Positions 28,043-38,295 of a stretch of DNA of 64,000 nt are shown here, in pieces. Position 1 is the first letter of the stretch. Every line of letters begins with the position of its first letter. The position numbers and the translations under genes were made by a program. A model generated the notes under the pieces. That model did no database searches. It was not told the origin of the DNA and worked only from the letters and a program-made list of their open reading frames with translations. The stretch is from Frigidibacter mobilis (GTDB lineage: Bacteria > Pseudomonadota > Alphaproteobacteria > Rhodobacterales > Rhodobacteraceae), in contig NZ_CP012661.1 in the NCBI RefSeq assembly GCF_001620265.1, forward strand, positions 3,702,501 to 3,766,500, written 5' to 3'.

Positions 28043-30211
28043 ATGCAGCAGCTGCCCCTGACCCGCGACCTTGTGCTGATCGGTGGTGGCCATGCCCATG
28101 CACTGGCGCTGCGCATGTGGGCGATGGATCCGCTTCCGGGGGTGCGGCTCACGCTGATCTCGCCCGACCCGACCGCCGCCTATTCGGGGATGCTGCCCGG
28201 CCATGTCGCCGGCCACTATCCCCGCGCCGCGCTGCAGATGGATCTGGTGCAGCTGGCCCGCCATGCCGGGGCGCGTCTGATCCTTGGCCGGGCAGGGGGG
28301 ATCGACCGTGCTGCGGGGCAGATCCACGTGCCGGGCCGCGCGCCCATCGGCTATGACATCTGCTCGATCGACATCGGCATCACCTCCGACATGCCGTCGT
28401 TGCCCGGGTTCGCCGCCCATGCCCACCCCGCCAAGCCGCTGGATGCCTTCGCCGATGCCTGGGAGGACTTTGCGGCGCGGGCCGCCGCGGGGGCGCGACA
28501 GGTCGCGGTGATCGGTGCCGGCGCGGCGGGGGTGGAGCTGGCGCTGGCCGCCGCGTACCGGCTGGGCCCGGGCGCCGAGGTCACGCTGGTCGAGGCGGGC
28601 GCCGAGCCGCTGCCGCTGCTGGGCGCCGGTGCACGGGCGCGCCTGCTGCGGCATCTGGACCGGCTGGGGGTGCGGCTGCTGACCGGCTGCCCCGCCGCGG
28701 CGGTGGAACCCGGCGCCGTGCTGCTGCAAGACGGCCGCCGCATCCCGTCACAGTTTACCCTCGGGCCGCGGGCACGCAGCCGCAGGCCTGGCTCGCGGAC
28801 ACCGGCCTGCACCTGACCGGCGGCTTCGTCACCGTTGGCCCCACCCTGCAATCCATCACCGACCCCGCGGTCTTTGCCGCCGGCGATATCGCCCATCTGT
28901 CGCACGCGCCGCGCCCCAAGGCTGGCGTCTTCGCGGTGCGCGAGGCGCCGGTGCTGCTGCACAACCTGCGCAAGGTGCTGGCGGGGCACCGTGGCCTGCG
29001 CAGCTATCGCCCGCAGCGCGACTACCTCAAGCTGATCTCGGCCGGCAGCCGTGATGCGGTGGCGGACAAGTTCGGCCTGCCGCTGGACGGCGCCTGGCTC
29101 TGGCGCTGGAAGGACAGGATCGACCGGCGCTTCATGGAAATGTTCCAGACCCTGCCGCCAATGCCGCTGCCGCCGCTGCCGGTCCGGGTGGCCGCCGGCG
29201 TCAGCGATCAGATCGCGGGAGGCAAGCCGATGTGTGGCGGCTGCGGCGCCAAGGTCGGGCAGGCCGATCTGCGTGCGGCCCTGGCCGGCCTGCCCGCCCC
29301 GCGCCGCGCCGATGTGTTGTCCGGTCCGGGCGATGATGCGGCGGTGTTGGCGCATGGTGGCCTCCGCCAGGTCATCACCACCGATCACATCCGCGCCTTC
29401 ACCGAGGATCCCTGGCTGCTGGCGCGGATCACCGCCCATCACGCGATGGGCGATATCTGGGCGATGGGCGCGCGCCCGCAGGCGGCGCTGGCGCAGGTGA
29501 TCCTGCCGCGGATGTCGCCCGCCCTTCAGGCGCGGACGCTGGCCGAGATCATGGCGGCGGCCTCCGAGGCTTTCGGTGCCTCCGGGGCCGATATCGTCGG
29601 CGGCCATACCAGCCTCGGGCAGAGCTGACCGTGGGCTTCACCGTCACCGGCCTGACCGACGCCGAGCCCATCGGCCAGTCCGGTGCCCGCCCCGGCGACG
29701 CGCTGATCCTGACGCGGGGCATCGGCACCGGCGTGATCCTGGCGGCCGAGATGCAGCGCGCCGCCCCGGGCGCCGTGGTCGCGGGCGCGCTGGCGCAGAT
29801 GGTCCGTCCCAGGGCGCAGCGGCGGGGCTGCTGGCGCCCCATGCCCATGCGATGACCGATGTCACCGGCTTCGGCCTTGCCGGACATCTGCTGGGCATTC
29901 TCGAAGCCTCGGGCGTGGCGGCCCGGATCCGCCTTGCCGCCGTGCCGGTGCTGCCCGGGGCCGAGGCGCTGTCGGCGGCCGGGCATGGCTCCACCCTGCT
30001 GCCGATGAACCGGGCCGCAGCGGTGCGGATGGTCTTTTCCAAGGGCCCGCGCGCCGACCTGCTGTTCGATCCGCAGACGGCGGGTGGCCTGCTGGCGGCC
30101 GTGCCGGGGGGGCAGGCTTCGGGGCTGCTGGCCGCGCTGGTCGCGGCCGGAGAGCCGGCGGCGATCATCGGGCGCATCGAACCCGGCGCGCCCTGCCTTA
30201 TCGTGGAATAA
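28043..30211 (+). pseudogene. selD: NADH-dehydrogenase-like/selenide, water dikinase (SelD) fusion, three frameshifts
   Basis: The start at 28043 has a GGGAG ribosome-binding site. The first ~380 residues form an FAD/NAD(P)-dependent oxidoreductase (LVLIGGGHAHALAL; second Rossmann VAVIGAGAAGVELALAAA). The rest is SelD, which makes selenophosphate from selenide and ATP: catalytic segment MCGGCGAKVGQAD with cysteine rather than selenocysteine, GPGDDAAVL, MTDVTGFGLAGHL and DPQTAGGLLAAV. The frame breaks near 28763, 29618 and 29809; one added G or C at each restores an unbroken protein of about 720 residues. NDH-SelD fusions are known in bacteria. It converges on mnmH with a 14-bp overlap, so selenium is probably used for tRNA 2-selenouridine. 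Confidence 0.85.
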
Positions 30212-31259
30212 GCGCGCTCACCGCGTCCAGAACCGCCTCGGCCAGCCGGTCCAGCCCCGCCGCATCCAGCGCGGCGGCCCGCACCACCCGCTCGCGGTCC
30301 GTGCCATGCTTGGCCCGGGCCTTGCCATAGCGCGGGTCGTAATGCGCCGACATCAATTCGCCTGCCAGCGGCGCGAAGGCGCCCGCCCCGGCCATCCCTT
30401 GCCAGCGCTCGATCACCTCGCGCGCATGGAACGGGCGCAGCTTGTCCACCACGGCGGCCAGCGCCGCCGGGTCTGCGGTCAGGTCGGCATAGGCCGCCGC
30501 CAGGTAGTCCGCGCGGGCGCCCAGCGGGGCCTCGATCGTCACCCGCGGCGCCGCAACCATCGCCAGCCACAGCGCCTTTGGCACCGTCACCCGGCCGATG
30601 CGGTTCGACTCCGCCTCCACCAGCACCGGCCGGCCCGGGTCTATTCCCGCCATCGCCACCGCCAGCCGCCCTTCGAACGCCTTTTGCGACGGCTGCCCGC
30701 CCGGCATCGCCCCGAACAGCGATCCGCGATGGTTCGCCAGCGCCTCGAGGTCGATCACCTGCGCGCCCCGCGCTGCCGCCCGGGCCAGAACCTCGGTCTT
30801 GGCACTGCCGGTATTGCCGTCCAGCACCACCACCGGCGCGGTGAAGGGCCGGTCATGGGTGATCTCCACCACCAGCCGCCGCCAGCTCTTGTATCCGCCG
30901 ACGATGGTATCGCTGCGCCAGCCCACCTGCGCGAGGATGGTCGAGAACGATCCAGACCGCTGCCCGCCGCGCCAGCAATAAACCAGGGGCCGCCATCCGC
31001 CGCCCTTGTCCGCCAGCGGGCCTTCCAGATGCGCCGCGGCATTGCGCGCCACCAGTGCGGCGCCGATCTTGCGCGCGAGGAAGGGCGATTGCTGCTTGTA
31101 GATCGTACCCACCCGCGCCCGCTCGGCATCATCCAGCACCGGCAGGCTGATCGCGCCGGGAACATGGTCCTCGGCGTATTCGGCAGGAGAACGCACGTCG
31201 ATGATCGCATCGACGCCAAGGCGCAGAAGGTCGTTGATGGAGGCAAGGGTCACCGGCAT
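30198..31259 (-). CDS. mnmH: tRNA 2-selenouridine synthase
   Basis: 353 residues. MnmH (SelU/YbbB) replaces sulfur by selenium in the 2-thiouridine at the wobble position of tRNA-Lys, -Glu and -Gln, using selenophosphate. The N-terminal rhodanese domain (~1-130) has the catalytic cysteine in YCWRGGQRSGS. The C-terminal domain has a P-loop (LDGNTGSAKTE, ~145) and LVEAESNRIGRV. Its 3' end overlaps that of the SelD fusion tail-to-tail. No selA, selB or selC was found in the window, so selenoprotein synthesis is not indicated here. Confidence 0.95.
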   Translation of the reverse strand: MPVTLASINDLLRLGVDAIIDVRSPAEYAEDHVPGAISLPVLDDAERARVGTIYKQQSPFLARKIGAALVARNAAAHLEGPLADKGGGWRPLVYCWRGGQRSGSFSTILAQVGWRSDTIVGGYKSWRRLVVEITHDRPFTAPVVVLDGNTGSAKTEVLARAAARGAQVIDLEALANHRGSLFGAMPGGQPSQKAFEGRLAVAMAGIDPGRPVLVEAESNRIGRVTVPKALWLAMVAAPRVTIEAPLGARADYLAAAYADLTADPAALAAVVDKLRPFHAREVIERWQGMAGAGAFAPLAGELMSAHYDPRYGKARAKHGTDRERVVRAAALDAAGLDRLAEAVLDAVSALIPR

Positions 31260-31302
31260 CGCCCAGCCTTAGCGCAGCGCGCCGCGGACCGCCAGCGCCG
31301 GC

Positions 31303-31878
31303 TTAATAGACTGCCACCTGCGTTCCGATCGGCACCCGGTTGTAGAGGTCGATCACATGCGAATTCACCATGCGGATGCAGCCGTTCGAGACGGCGCTGC
31401 CGATGGATTGCGGCTCTGTCGTGCCGTGGATGCGGATCGCGGTGTCATGGCCGTTCTGGTAGAGGTACAGCGCCCGCGCGCCCAGCGGGTTGGTCGGCCC
31501 GCCCGGCATCCCGTCGGCATATTTGGCGTAACGCCCCGGGCTGCGCGCGATCATCTCGGGCGTCGGGCGCCAGCTCGGCCATTCCACCTTGCGCGCCACC
31601 TCGGCCATGCCGCGGAACTTCAGCTCGGCCCGGCCCACCGCCACGCCATAGCGGATGGCCACGCCGGGACGGTCGATGAAGTAGAGAAAGAACTTGTCCG
31701 ACAGGATGGTGATCGACCCGACCGGCAGGTCGCGGCGTACCCGTACCTCCTGCGGCATGAACTCGGGGGCGATCACCGGAGGTGCCTCGGTTGCCGCGCG
31801 CAGCGGCAGGGCAGCAAGCGCGGCGCTGGCGGCAACGCCGCCAAGCACGCTGCGACGGGCGATCATGGGCAAGGTCAT
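31303..31878 (-). CDS. L,D-transpeptidase (YkuD family)
   Basis: 191 residues from the ATG at 31878, preceded by AGAGGGA; a longer frame to 31932 lacks a ribosome-binding site. The N-terminus MTLPMIARRSVLGGVAASAA is a Tat/Sec-like signal ending LPLRAA. The YkuD domain follows, with the catalytic cluster IHGTTEPQSIG and SNGCIRMVNSHV (His, Ser, Gly-Cys-Arg). It forms 3-3 peptidoglycan cross-links or attaches proteins to peptidoglycan in the periplasm. It stands alone downstream of the DUF2892 gene. Confidence 0.94.
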   Translation of the reverse strand: MTLPMIARRSVLGGVAASAALAALPLRAATEAPPVIAPEFMPQEVRVRRDLPVGSITILSDKFFLYFIDRPGVAIRYGVAVGRAELKFRGMAEVARKVEWPSWRPTPEMIARSPGRYAKYADGMPGGPTNPLGARALYLYQNGHDTAIRIHGTTEPQSIGSAVSNGCIRMVNSHVIDLYNRVPIGTQVAVY

Positions 31879-31947
31879 CGGGGCATTCCCTCTGCGATGG
31901 CGAGACTGTAGCAAACGCCTTCGCCACCGCACAAGTTCCGGGAATCC

Positions 31948-32151
31948 TTACTGGAACGCGCAGCCGGTCTTCACGCCCAGCTTGCGGAAGATGATCGCCG
32001 CGGGACAAAATCCGGTGAAGGCCGATTGCAGCAGGTTCAGCCCGATGAACACGGTGAACCAGACGAATAGCGGCGAGACCCACAGCGTCAGCAGCACGCT
32101 CAGCAGGGTCATCACACCGGCAAAGGCCAGCACGGCACGGTCGAGGGTCAT
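31948..32151 (-). CDS. DUF2892 small membrane protein
   Basis: 67 residues with two hydrophobic helices (FAGVMTLLSVLLTLWV and FVWFTVFIGLNLLQSAFTG) and the family hallmark GFCPAAIIFRKLG followed by a terminal Cys. DUF2892 proteins often accompany rhodanese or sulfide-detoxification genes, sometimes under BigR/ArsR control. None of those genes is adjacent here. An inverted repeat sits 45 bp upstream and could be its operator. Confidence 0.85.
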   Translation of the reverse strand: MTLDRAVLAFAGVMTLLSVLLTLWVSPLFVWFTVFIGLNLLQSAFTGFCPAAIIFRKLGVKTGCAFQ

Positions 32152-32587
32152 CAGGGCAACTCCATGTCAAGGACGCAGGCCCATCAAATACTATTGGCGG
32201 GTATCAAATTCAATATACAGAATATGATGCCCGCCATCACGATCTGTCGCAGGAGGGTACGAATCGGTCGCTTTGCCGCACCGCTCGAATGGTTTCCGCA
32301 CAATTTGACGACAGGTTCGCACAAAAAGTCGGCATCTGCGCGCCAGCGCCACAAATCCGCCATACACTGCCCCGGCGGCACATGCCCACGGTTCCCACAC
32401 CGCCCCGCAGTTGCAAACCTGATCTCCGGGACGCCACGGCGGCCCAACGGGATGCGGTGGGGGGAACGGGAAACCGGCACCACGCAAGATGCAACAACGA
32501 TTGGCGCGGGGTCACCCGGAATTCTTGGATTCCGGTAGCGGGGAGCTCTGTCCTTGCGCACCATTTATAAGAGGGATGAAGACGGTC
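32152..32587. other. 436-bp divergent intergenic region between DUF2892 and urtA
   Basis: No gene is supported here. The left third is AT-richer and contains the inverted repeat described separately. The remainder should hold the urt promoter. I looked for a sigma-54 -24/-12 element (expected for nitrogen-controlled urea uptake) and found no sequence with the correct GG-N10-GC spacing that I would trust. Confidence 0.4.
32195..32236. promoter_or_regulatory. Inverted repeat/hairpin ahead of the DUF2892 gene
   Basis: TGGCGGGTATC (32195-32205) pairs with GATGCCCGCCA (32226-32236), 11 bp with one G-T wobble. The 20-nt AT-rich loop itself contains the smaller repeat ATTC-N8-GAAT. The position suits an operator for the DUF2892 gene or a divergent control site. 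A BigR/ArsR-type regulator is a guess from the family context only. Confidence 0.45.
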
Positions 32588-33871
32588 ATGACCTTCAAGG
32601 CCAAGACGATGTTCAAGGCGGGCATTGCCTCGCTGCTGCTGTCCACCGCGGCCATCGCGCAGGATGACACCATCAAGGTGGGCGTCCTGCATTCGCTGTC
32701 GGGCACGATGGCGATCTCGGAGACCACGCTCAAGGACGTGATGCTGATGCTCATCGACGAGCAGAACAAGAAGGGCGGCATCAACGGCAAGATGCTGGAA
32801 GCCGTCGTCGTCGACCCGGCCTCCGACTGGCCGCTCTTCGCCGAAAAGGCGCGCGAGCTGATCGAGGCGAACGGCGTCGACGTGGTCTTCGGCTGCTGGA
32901 CCTCGGTGTCGCGCAAATCCGTGCTGCCGGTCTTCGAGGAGCTGAACTCGATCCTGTTCTACCCGGTGCAGTACGAAGGCGAGGAAAGCCAGAAGAACGT
33001 CTTCTACACCGGCGCCGCCCCGAACCAGCAGGCGATCCCGGCGGTGGATTACCTGATGGCCGAGGAGGGCGTGGAACGCTGGGTGCTGGCCGGCACCGAC
33101 TATGTCTACCCGCGCACCACCAACAAGATCCTTGAAGCCTATCTGATCGGCAAGGGCGTCGCCCCCGAAGACATCATGGTCAACTACACGCCCTTCGGCC
33201 ATTCCGACTGGCAGACGATCGTGTCCGACATCAAGACCTTCGGCTCGGCCGGCAAGAAGACTGCCGTCGTCTCCACCATCAACGGCGATGCCAACGTGCC
33301 GTTCTACAAGGAGCTCGGCAACCAGGGCGTGTCCGCCGAAGACATCCCCGTCGTCGCCTTCTCGGTCGGCGAGGAAGAACTGGCCGGCCTCGATACCGCG
33401 CCGCTGGTCGGCCACCTGGCCGCCTGGAACTACTTCATGTCGGTCGACACCCCCGAGAATGCCGAGTTCATCGAGAAGTGGAAAACCTTCATCGGCGACG
33501 ACAAGCGCGTGACCAATGACCCGATGGAAGCCCATTACATCGGCTTCAACATGTGGGTGAAGGCGGTCGAGGCGGCTGGCACCACCGATGCCGATGCCGT
33601 CATCGACGCGCTGCCCGGCATCGAGGTTCCCAACCTGACCGGCGGCACCTCGGTGATGCTGGCCAACCACCACATCACCAAGCCGGTCCTGGTCGGCGAG
33701 ATCCAGGATGACGGCCAGTTCGACGTGGTCTGGGAAACCGACGGCCTTGTCGAGGGCGATGCCTGGTCGGACTTCCTGCCCGAAAGCGCCGTGCTCACCT
33801 CGGACTGGGTCGAGCTGAAATGCGGCAACTACAACACCGAGACAAAGACCTGCGGCGGCGCTTCCAACTGA
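32588..33871 (+). CDS. urtA: Urea ABC transporter substrate-binding protein
   Basis: 427 residues from the ATG at 32588 (MTFKAKTMFKAGIASLLLST); an ATG at 32576 is possible but sits directly on the GAGGG motif. A signal peptide ends about TAAIAQDD. The mature protein is a periplasmic binding protein of the branched-chain amino acid/urea family: VGVLHSLSGTMAISE, GGINGKMLEAVV, FGCWTSVSRKSVLPVFEE and FYPVQYEGEE are characteristic of UrtA, and it ends in a CGNYNTETKTCGG tail. It heads urtABCDE. No urease genes follow, so urea hydrolysis must be encoded elsewhere. Confidence 0.95.
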   Translation: MTFKAKTMFKAGIASLLLSTAAIAQDDTIKVGVLHSLSGTMAISETTLKDVMLMLIDEQNKKGGINGKMLEAVVVDPASDWPLFAEKARELIEANGVDVVFGCWTSVSRKSVLPVFEELNSILFYPVQYEGEESQKNVFYTGAAPNQQAIPAVDYLMAEEGVERWVLAGTDYVYPRTTNKILEAYLIGKGVAPEDIMVNYTPFGHSDWQTIVSDIKTFGSAGKKTAVVSTINGDANVPFYKELGNQGVSAEDIPVVAFSVGEEELAGLDTAPLVGHLAAWNYFMSVDTPENAEFIEKWKTFIGDDKRVTNDPMEAHYIGFNMWVKAVEAAGTTDADAVIDALPGIEVPNLTGGTSVMLANHHITKPVLVGEIQDDGQFDVVWETDGLVEGDAWSDFLPESAVLTSDWVELKCGNYNTETKTCGGASN

Positions 33872-33882
33872 CGCAGGCACCA

Positions 33883-33958
33883 GGGGCGCGATACCTGCCG
33901 CAAGGCTGTTGTCGCGCCCCGACGAATCCGCAGCAGAGGGCGGCGCAGGCCGTCCTCT
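33883..33958 (+). other. Two stacked stem-loops between urtA and urtB
   Basis: Hairpin 1: GGGGCGCGA (33883-33891) with TCGCGCCCC (33912-33920). Hairpin 2: AGAGGGCGGC (33935-33944) with GCCGTCCTCT (33949-33958), 10 pairs including one G-T. They begin 12 nt after the urtA stop and fill most of the 125-bp gap. A likely role is mRNA stabilisation or partial termination, raising UrtA over the membrane subunits. Confidence 0.65.
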
Positions 33959-33996
33959 CTGCCCCTCCCCCTTTCCGGCCCCTAGGCGGATTTGCC

Positions 33997-35580
33997 ATGT
34001 CCTTTCTGCGCGCCTGTCTTCTGGCCCTGCTGCTGCCGCTGCTCGCCGCCCCTGCCTTGGCGCAGACGGCCGAATTTGACGCCCTCGTCACCAGCCTGCC
34101 CGAAGGCAGCTATGGCGAGCGCGGCGCCGTGGTCGGCGCCATCGCCCTTACCGGCGATCCGCGGGCCGAAGCGGTCCTGACCGCGCTTCTGGACGGTACC
34201 CTCGGTGTCATCGAGGCGACCGGCCAGGTCGTCACCCTGACCCCGGCCCCCGCCGATGCGCTGACCGGAGCCGCCGTGGAAGGGCCGGCCGCCAAGATCC
34301 GCGTCAACAACGGCCTGCGCCGCGACATCCGTGCCGCGCTGGGCATCCTCACCCTGGCGGACCCCGACCCCGCCAAGCGCCTCGCCGCCGCCGATGCCGC
34401 CTTCCGCGCCCCCGATGCCGCGCAATACGATCTGCTCGATGCCGCCTTCGCCCGCGAGGAGAACCCCGCCGTCAAATCCCGCCTGGCCGAGGCCCGCGCC
34501 GTCGCCATCCTGGCGGGTGACTTCTCCGATGCCGACAAGCGCGAGGCCATCGACATCATCGCGGATCGCGGCGATGCCGACGCGCAGCGCATCCTCACCC
34601 CCTTTGCCGCCTCGGCAGATCTCGAGATCGCCCAGGCCGCCACCGCCGCCCTCACTGCCATCCAGCAATCGCGGATGCTCTGGGGCTATGCGCAGAACAT
34701 CTGGTATGGCCTGTCGCTCGGCTCGGTGCTGCTGCTGGCCGCCATCGGCCTTGCCATCACCTTCGGGGTGATGGGCGTCATCAACATGGCGCATGGCGAG
34801 CTGGTGATGCTGGGTGCCTACACCACCTATGCCGTGCAGGAAGCCATCCGCCAGAACGCGCCGGGCCTCTTCGACTGGTCTTTGCTGATCGCCGCCCCGC
34901 TGGCCTTTCTGGTCGCGGGCGCCGTCGGCGTCGCCATCGAGCGCGGCATCGTCCGCCACCTCTATGGCCGCGCGCTGGAAACGCTGCTGGCCACCTGGGG
35001 CGTCAGCCTGATCCTGCAGCAATCCGTCCGTTCCATCTTCGGGCCCAACAACCGCGAGGTCGGCAACCCCTCCTGGATGTCGGGCAGCTTCGATGTCGGG
35101 CAGATGACCGTCACCTGGAACCGGCTCTGGATCCTCTTGTTCGCCCTGGCCGTCTTCGCCGTGCTGCTCTTCGTGATGAAGCGCACCGCCGTCGGCCTGC
35201 AGATGCGCGCCGTGACGCAGAACCGCCCGATGGCGGCCAGCATGGGCATCCGCACCAACTGGGTCGATGCGCTGACCTTCGGCCTTGGCGCCGGCATCGC
35301 CGGGCTGGCGGGCGTCGCGCTCAGCCAGATCGACAATGTCAGCCCCAACCTTGGCCAAAGCTACATCGTCGACAGCTTCATGGTCGTGGTCTTCGGCGGC
35401 GCCGGCAATATCTGGGGCACGCTGGCGGGCGCCTTCAGCCTCGGCATCGTCAACAAGTTCCTTGAACCCTATGCCGGCGCGGTGCTGGCCAAGATCATCG
35501 TGCTGGTCGCCATCATCCTCTTCATCCAGAAACGCCCCCGCGGTCTCTTCGCCGTCAAGGGCCGCGCGGTGGAGGGCTGA
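33997..35580 (+). CDS. urtB: Urea ABC transporter permease UrtB
   Basis: 527 residues from the ATG at 33997. A signal peptide (MSFLRACLLALLLPLLAAP) and a ~200-residue periplasmic helical extension precede the membrane part, as is usual for UrtB and unlike LivH. The LivH-like channel begins near residue 230 (NIWYGLSLGSVLLLAAIGLA) with MGVINMAHGELVMLGAYTTY, ETLLATWGVSLILQQ and VVVFGGAGNIWGTLAGA. It pairs with UrtC. The gap to urtC contains a candidate 31-codon ORF. Confidence 0.94.
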   Translation: MSFLRACLLALLLPLLAAPALAQTAEFDALVTSLPEGSYGERGAVVGAIALTGDPRAEAVLTALLDGTLGVIEATGQVVTLTPAPADALTGAAVEGPAAKIRVNNGLRRDIRAALGILTLADPDPAKRLAAADAAFRAPDAAQYDLLDAAFAREENPAVKSRLAEARAVAILAGDFSDADKREAIDIIADRGDADAQRILTPFAASADLEIAQAATAALTAIQQSRMLWGYAQNIWYGLSLGSVLLLAAIGLAITFGVMGVINMAHGELVMLGAYTTYAVQEAIRQNAPGLFDWSLLIAAPLAFLVAGAVGVAIERGIVRHLYGRALETLLATWGVSLILQQSVRSIFGPNNREVGNPSWMSGSFDVGQMTVTWNRLWILLFALAVFAVLLFVMKRTAVGLQMRAVTQNRPMAASMGIRTNWVDALTFGLGAGIAGLAGVALSQIDNVSPNLGQSYIVDSFMVVVFGGAGNIWGTLAGAFSLGIVNKFLEPYAGAVLAKIIVLVAIILFIQKRPRGLFAVKGRAVEG

Positions 35581-35585
35581 CCCGG

Positions 35586-35681
35586 ATGCCCGCCTTCCCG
35601 CTCGTGCGCGCGCTGCAGTTCGTACCGCCGGTGCCGGTGGCGCCGCCCGCCGACCCCGCCCCAAAGGATCCCAGCGCATGA
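35586..35681 (+). CDS. Candidate 31-residue leader ORF coupled to urtC
   Basis: An ATG at 35586 opens a 31-codon frame (starting MPAFPLVRALQFVPPVPVAP, proline-rich) whose stop overlaps the urtC start in an ATGA, the same coupling used elsewhere in this operon. It has only a weak ribosome-binding site. It could be a translational coupler or a small peptide, or simply an accidental frame. No homologue is recognised. Confidence 0.3.
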   Translation: MPAFPLVRALQFVPPVPVAPPADPAPKDPSA

Positions 35682-36777
35682 CCTCTTTGATCGACCGCCG
35701 CATGGGCATCTTCCTCGCGGGCCTCTTCGTGCTGACCGTCGCCGTCCCCGTCGGCAACCTCGCCTTCGAGGGCAAGGTGGTGCCCAGCTACATCGTCTCG
35801 CTTCTGGGCAAATACCTCTGCTACGCCCTCCTCGCCGTGGCGCTGGATCTGGTCTGGGGCTTCTGCGGCATCCTTTCGCTCGGTCACGGCGCCTTCTTCG
35901 CGCTGGGCGGCTACGCGATGGGCATGCACCTGATGCGCGAGATCGGCGACCGCGGCGTCTATGCCAACCCCAACCTGCCCGATTTCATGGTCTTCCTCAG
36001 CTGGAAGGAGCTGCCCTGGTTCTGGCACGGCTTCGACAATTTCTGGTTCGCCTCGCTGATGGTGATGCTGGTGCCCGGTGCGCTCGCCTTCCTGTTCGGC
36101 TGGTTCGCCTTCCGCAGCCGTGTCACCGGCGTGTACCTGTCGATCATCACCCAGGCGATGACCTACGCCCTGCAACTCGCGTTCTTCCGCAACGAGATGG
36201 GCTTTGGCGGCAATAACGGCCTGACAGATTTCAAGGACGTGCTGGGCTTCCCGCTGCAATCCGACAGCACCCGTGCCGGGCTGTTCGTCTGCACCGCGAC
36301 TGCGCTGGCGGCGGGCCTGCTGATCGCCCGCGCCATCACCACATCCAAGCTGGGGATGATCCTCGTCTGCATCCGCGATGCCGAAAGCCGCACCCGGTTC
36401 ATGGGCTACCGGGTCGAGGGCTACAAGCTGTTCATCTTCGTGGTCTCCGCCATGATGGCCGGGGTGGCCGGCGCGCTCTACACCCCGCAGGTCGGCATCA
36501 TCAACCCCGGCGAGTTCAGCCCCGCCAACTCGATCGAGATCGTGATCTGGGTCGCGCTCGGCGGCCGCGGAACCCTTGTCGGCGCCGCCCTCGGTGCCAT
36601 CCTCGTGGCGCTGGCGAAAACCCTCTTCACCGGCTGGTTCCCCGAATTCTGGCTCTTCGCCCTCGGCGGCCTCTTCATCCTCGTCACCCTGTTCCTGCCC
36701 AAGGGCGTACTCGGCCTGATCGAGGACACCTTCGCCCGCAAGAAGAAACCCGCCCCCGCATTGCAGGAGGCCAAGGC

Positions 36778-36781
<4 letters not shown>
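35678..36781 (+). CDS. urtC: Urea ABC transporter permease UrtC
   Basis: 367 residues from the ATG at 35678, with AAAGGA upstream; the longer frame from 35285 is a shadow of urtB. LivM-like permease: ALDLVWGFCGILSLGHGAFF, GNNGLTDFKDVLGFPL (a UrtC hallmark), CIRDAESRTRFMGYRVEGYK and ALGGRGTLVGAALGA. The soluble loop (DRGVYANPNLPDFMVFLSWK) is typical of urea rather than branched-chain amino acid systems. The stop overlaps urtD by 4 bp. Confidence 0.95.
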
Positions 36782-37515
<734 letters not shown>

Positions 37516-37516
37516 C

Positions 37517-38212
37517 ATGCTGGATATCCGCGAGATCGACGTGTTCTACGGCGCCGCCCAGGCCCTGCGCGGCGTGTCGATGACGGCCCATCCCGGCCGC
37601 GTCACCTCGGTCCTGGGGCGCAACGGCGTCGGCAAGACCACGCTTCTGCGCGCCATCACCGGCCGCCAGCAGATCAGGTCCGGCAAGATGGACTGGGAGG
37701 GCCGCGACCTCTCGCGCCTGCGCCCCGAGGCCCGAGCCCGCGCCGGCATCGCCTTCGTCCCGCAAGGGCGAGAGATCTTCCCGCTGCTGACCGTGCGCGA
37801 GAACCTCGAGACCGGCTTCTCGCTGCTGCCCCGCCGCGAACGGCGCGTGCCGGACGAGGTGTTCGAGCTCTTCCCCGTGCTGGCCCAGATGCTGGGCCGC
37901 CGCGGCGGCGATCTGTCGGGCGGCCAGCAGCAGCAGCTTGCCATCGGCCGCGCGATGGTCACCCGCCCCCGGCTTCTGGTGCTGGACGAACCGACCGAGG
38001 GCATCCAGCCCTCGATCATCCAGGATATCGGCCGCGCCATCAAATACCTGCGCGGCAAGGGCGACATGGCGATCGTGCTGGTGGAACAGTATTTCGACTT
38101 CGCCCGCGACCTCGCCGACGATTTCATCGTGCTGGAACGCGGCCAGGTCATCCGCGCCGGCACAAGGGCGGATATGGACGGGGACTCGGTGCGCAATCTG
38201 CTGACGGTGTGA
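37517..38212 (+). CDS. urtE: Urea ABC transporter ATP-binding protein UrtE
   Basis: 231 residues from the ATG at 37517. LivF-like ATPase: Walker A GRNGVGKTT, VPQGREIFPLLTVRENLETG, signature LSGGQQQQLAIGRAM, Walker B LLVLDEPTEGIQPSII and H-loop VEQYFDFA. The GIQPSII string is characteristic of UrtE. It is the last gene of the urt operon and converges on the ferredoxin-reductase-like gene 83 bp away. Confidence 0.95.
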   Translation: MLDIREIDVFYGAAQALRGVSMTAHPGRVTSVLGRNGVGKTTLLRAITGRQQIRSGKMDWEGRDLSRLRPEARARAGIAFVPQGREIFPLLTVRENLETGFSLLPRRERRVPDEVFELFPVLAQMLGRRGGDLSGGQQQQLAIGRAMVTRPRLLVLDEPTEGIQPSIIQDIGRAIKYLRGKGDMAIVLVEQYFDFARDLADDFIVLERGQVIRAGTRADMDGDSVRNLLTV

Positions 38213-38295
38213 TCGGGGCGCCCCTTCTTGCCGGGCACAAGGCGGCTAGCGTCGCCGGGCGACTCTGCGCAGCTTTTCCGGAGGTGGAGGGGTGG

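Noticed and set aside
32152..32587. Sigma-54 promoter ahead of urtA
   Set aside because: GGCAC and TGCA elements occur near 32478-32494 but without the required GG-N10-GC spacing.
33982..35775. 597-codon minus-strand frame opposite urtB
   Set aside because: Shadow of urtB, with Gly/Asp/His-rich low-complexity sequence and no domain.
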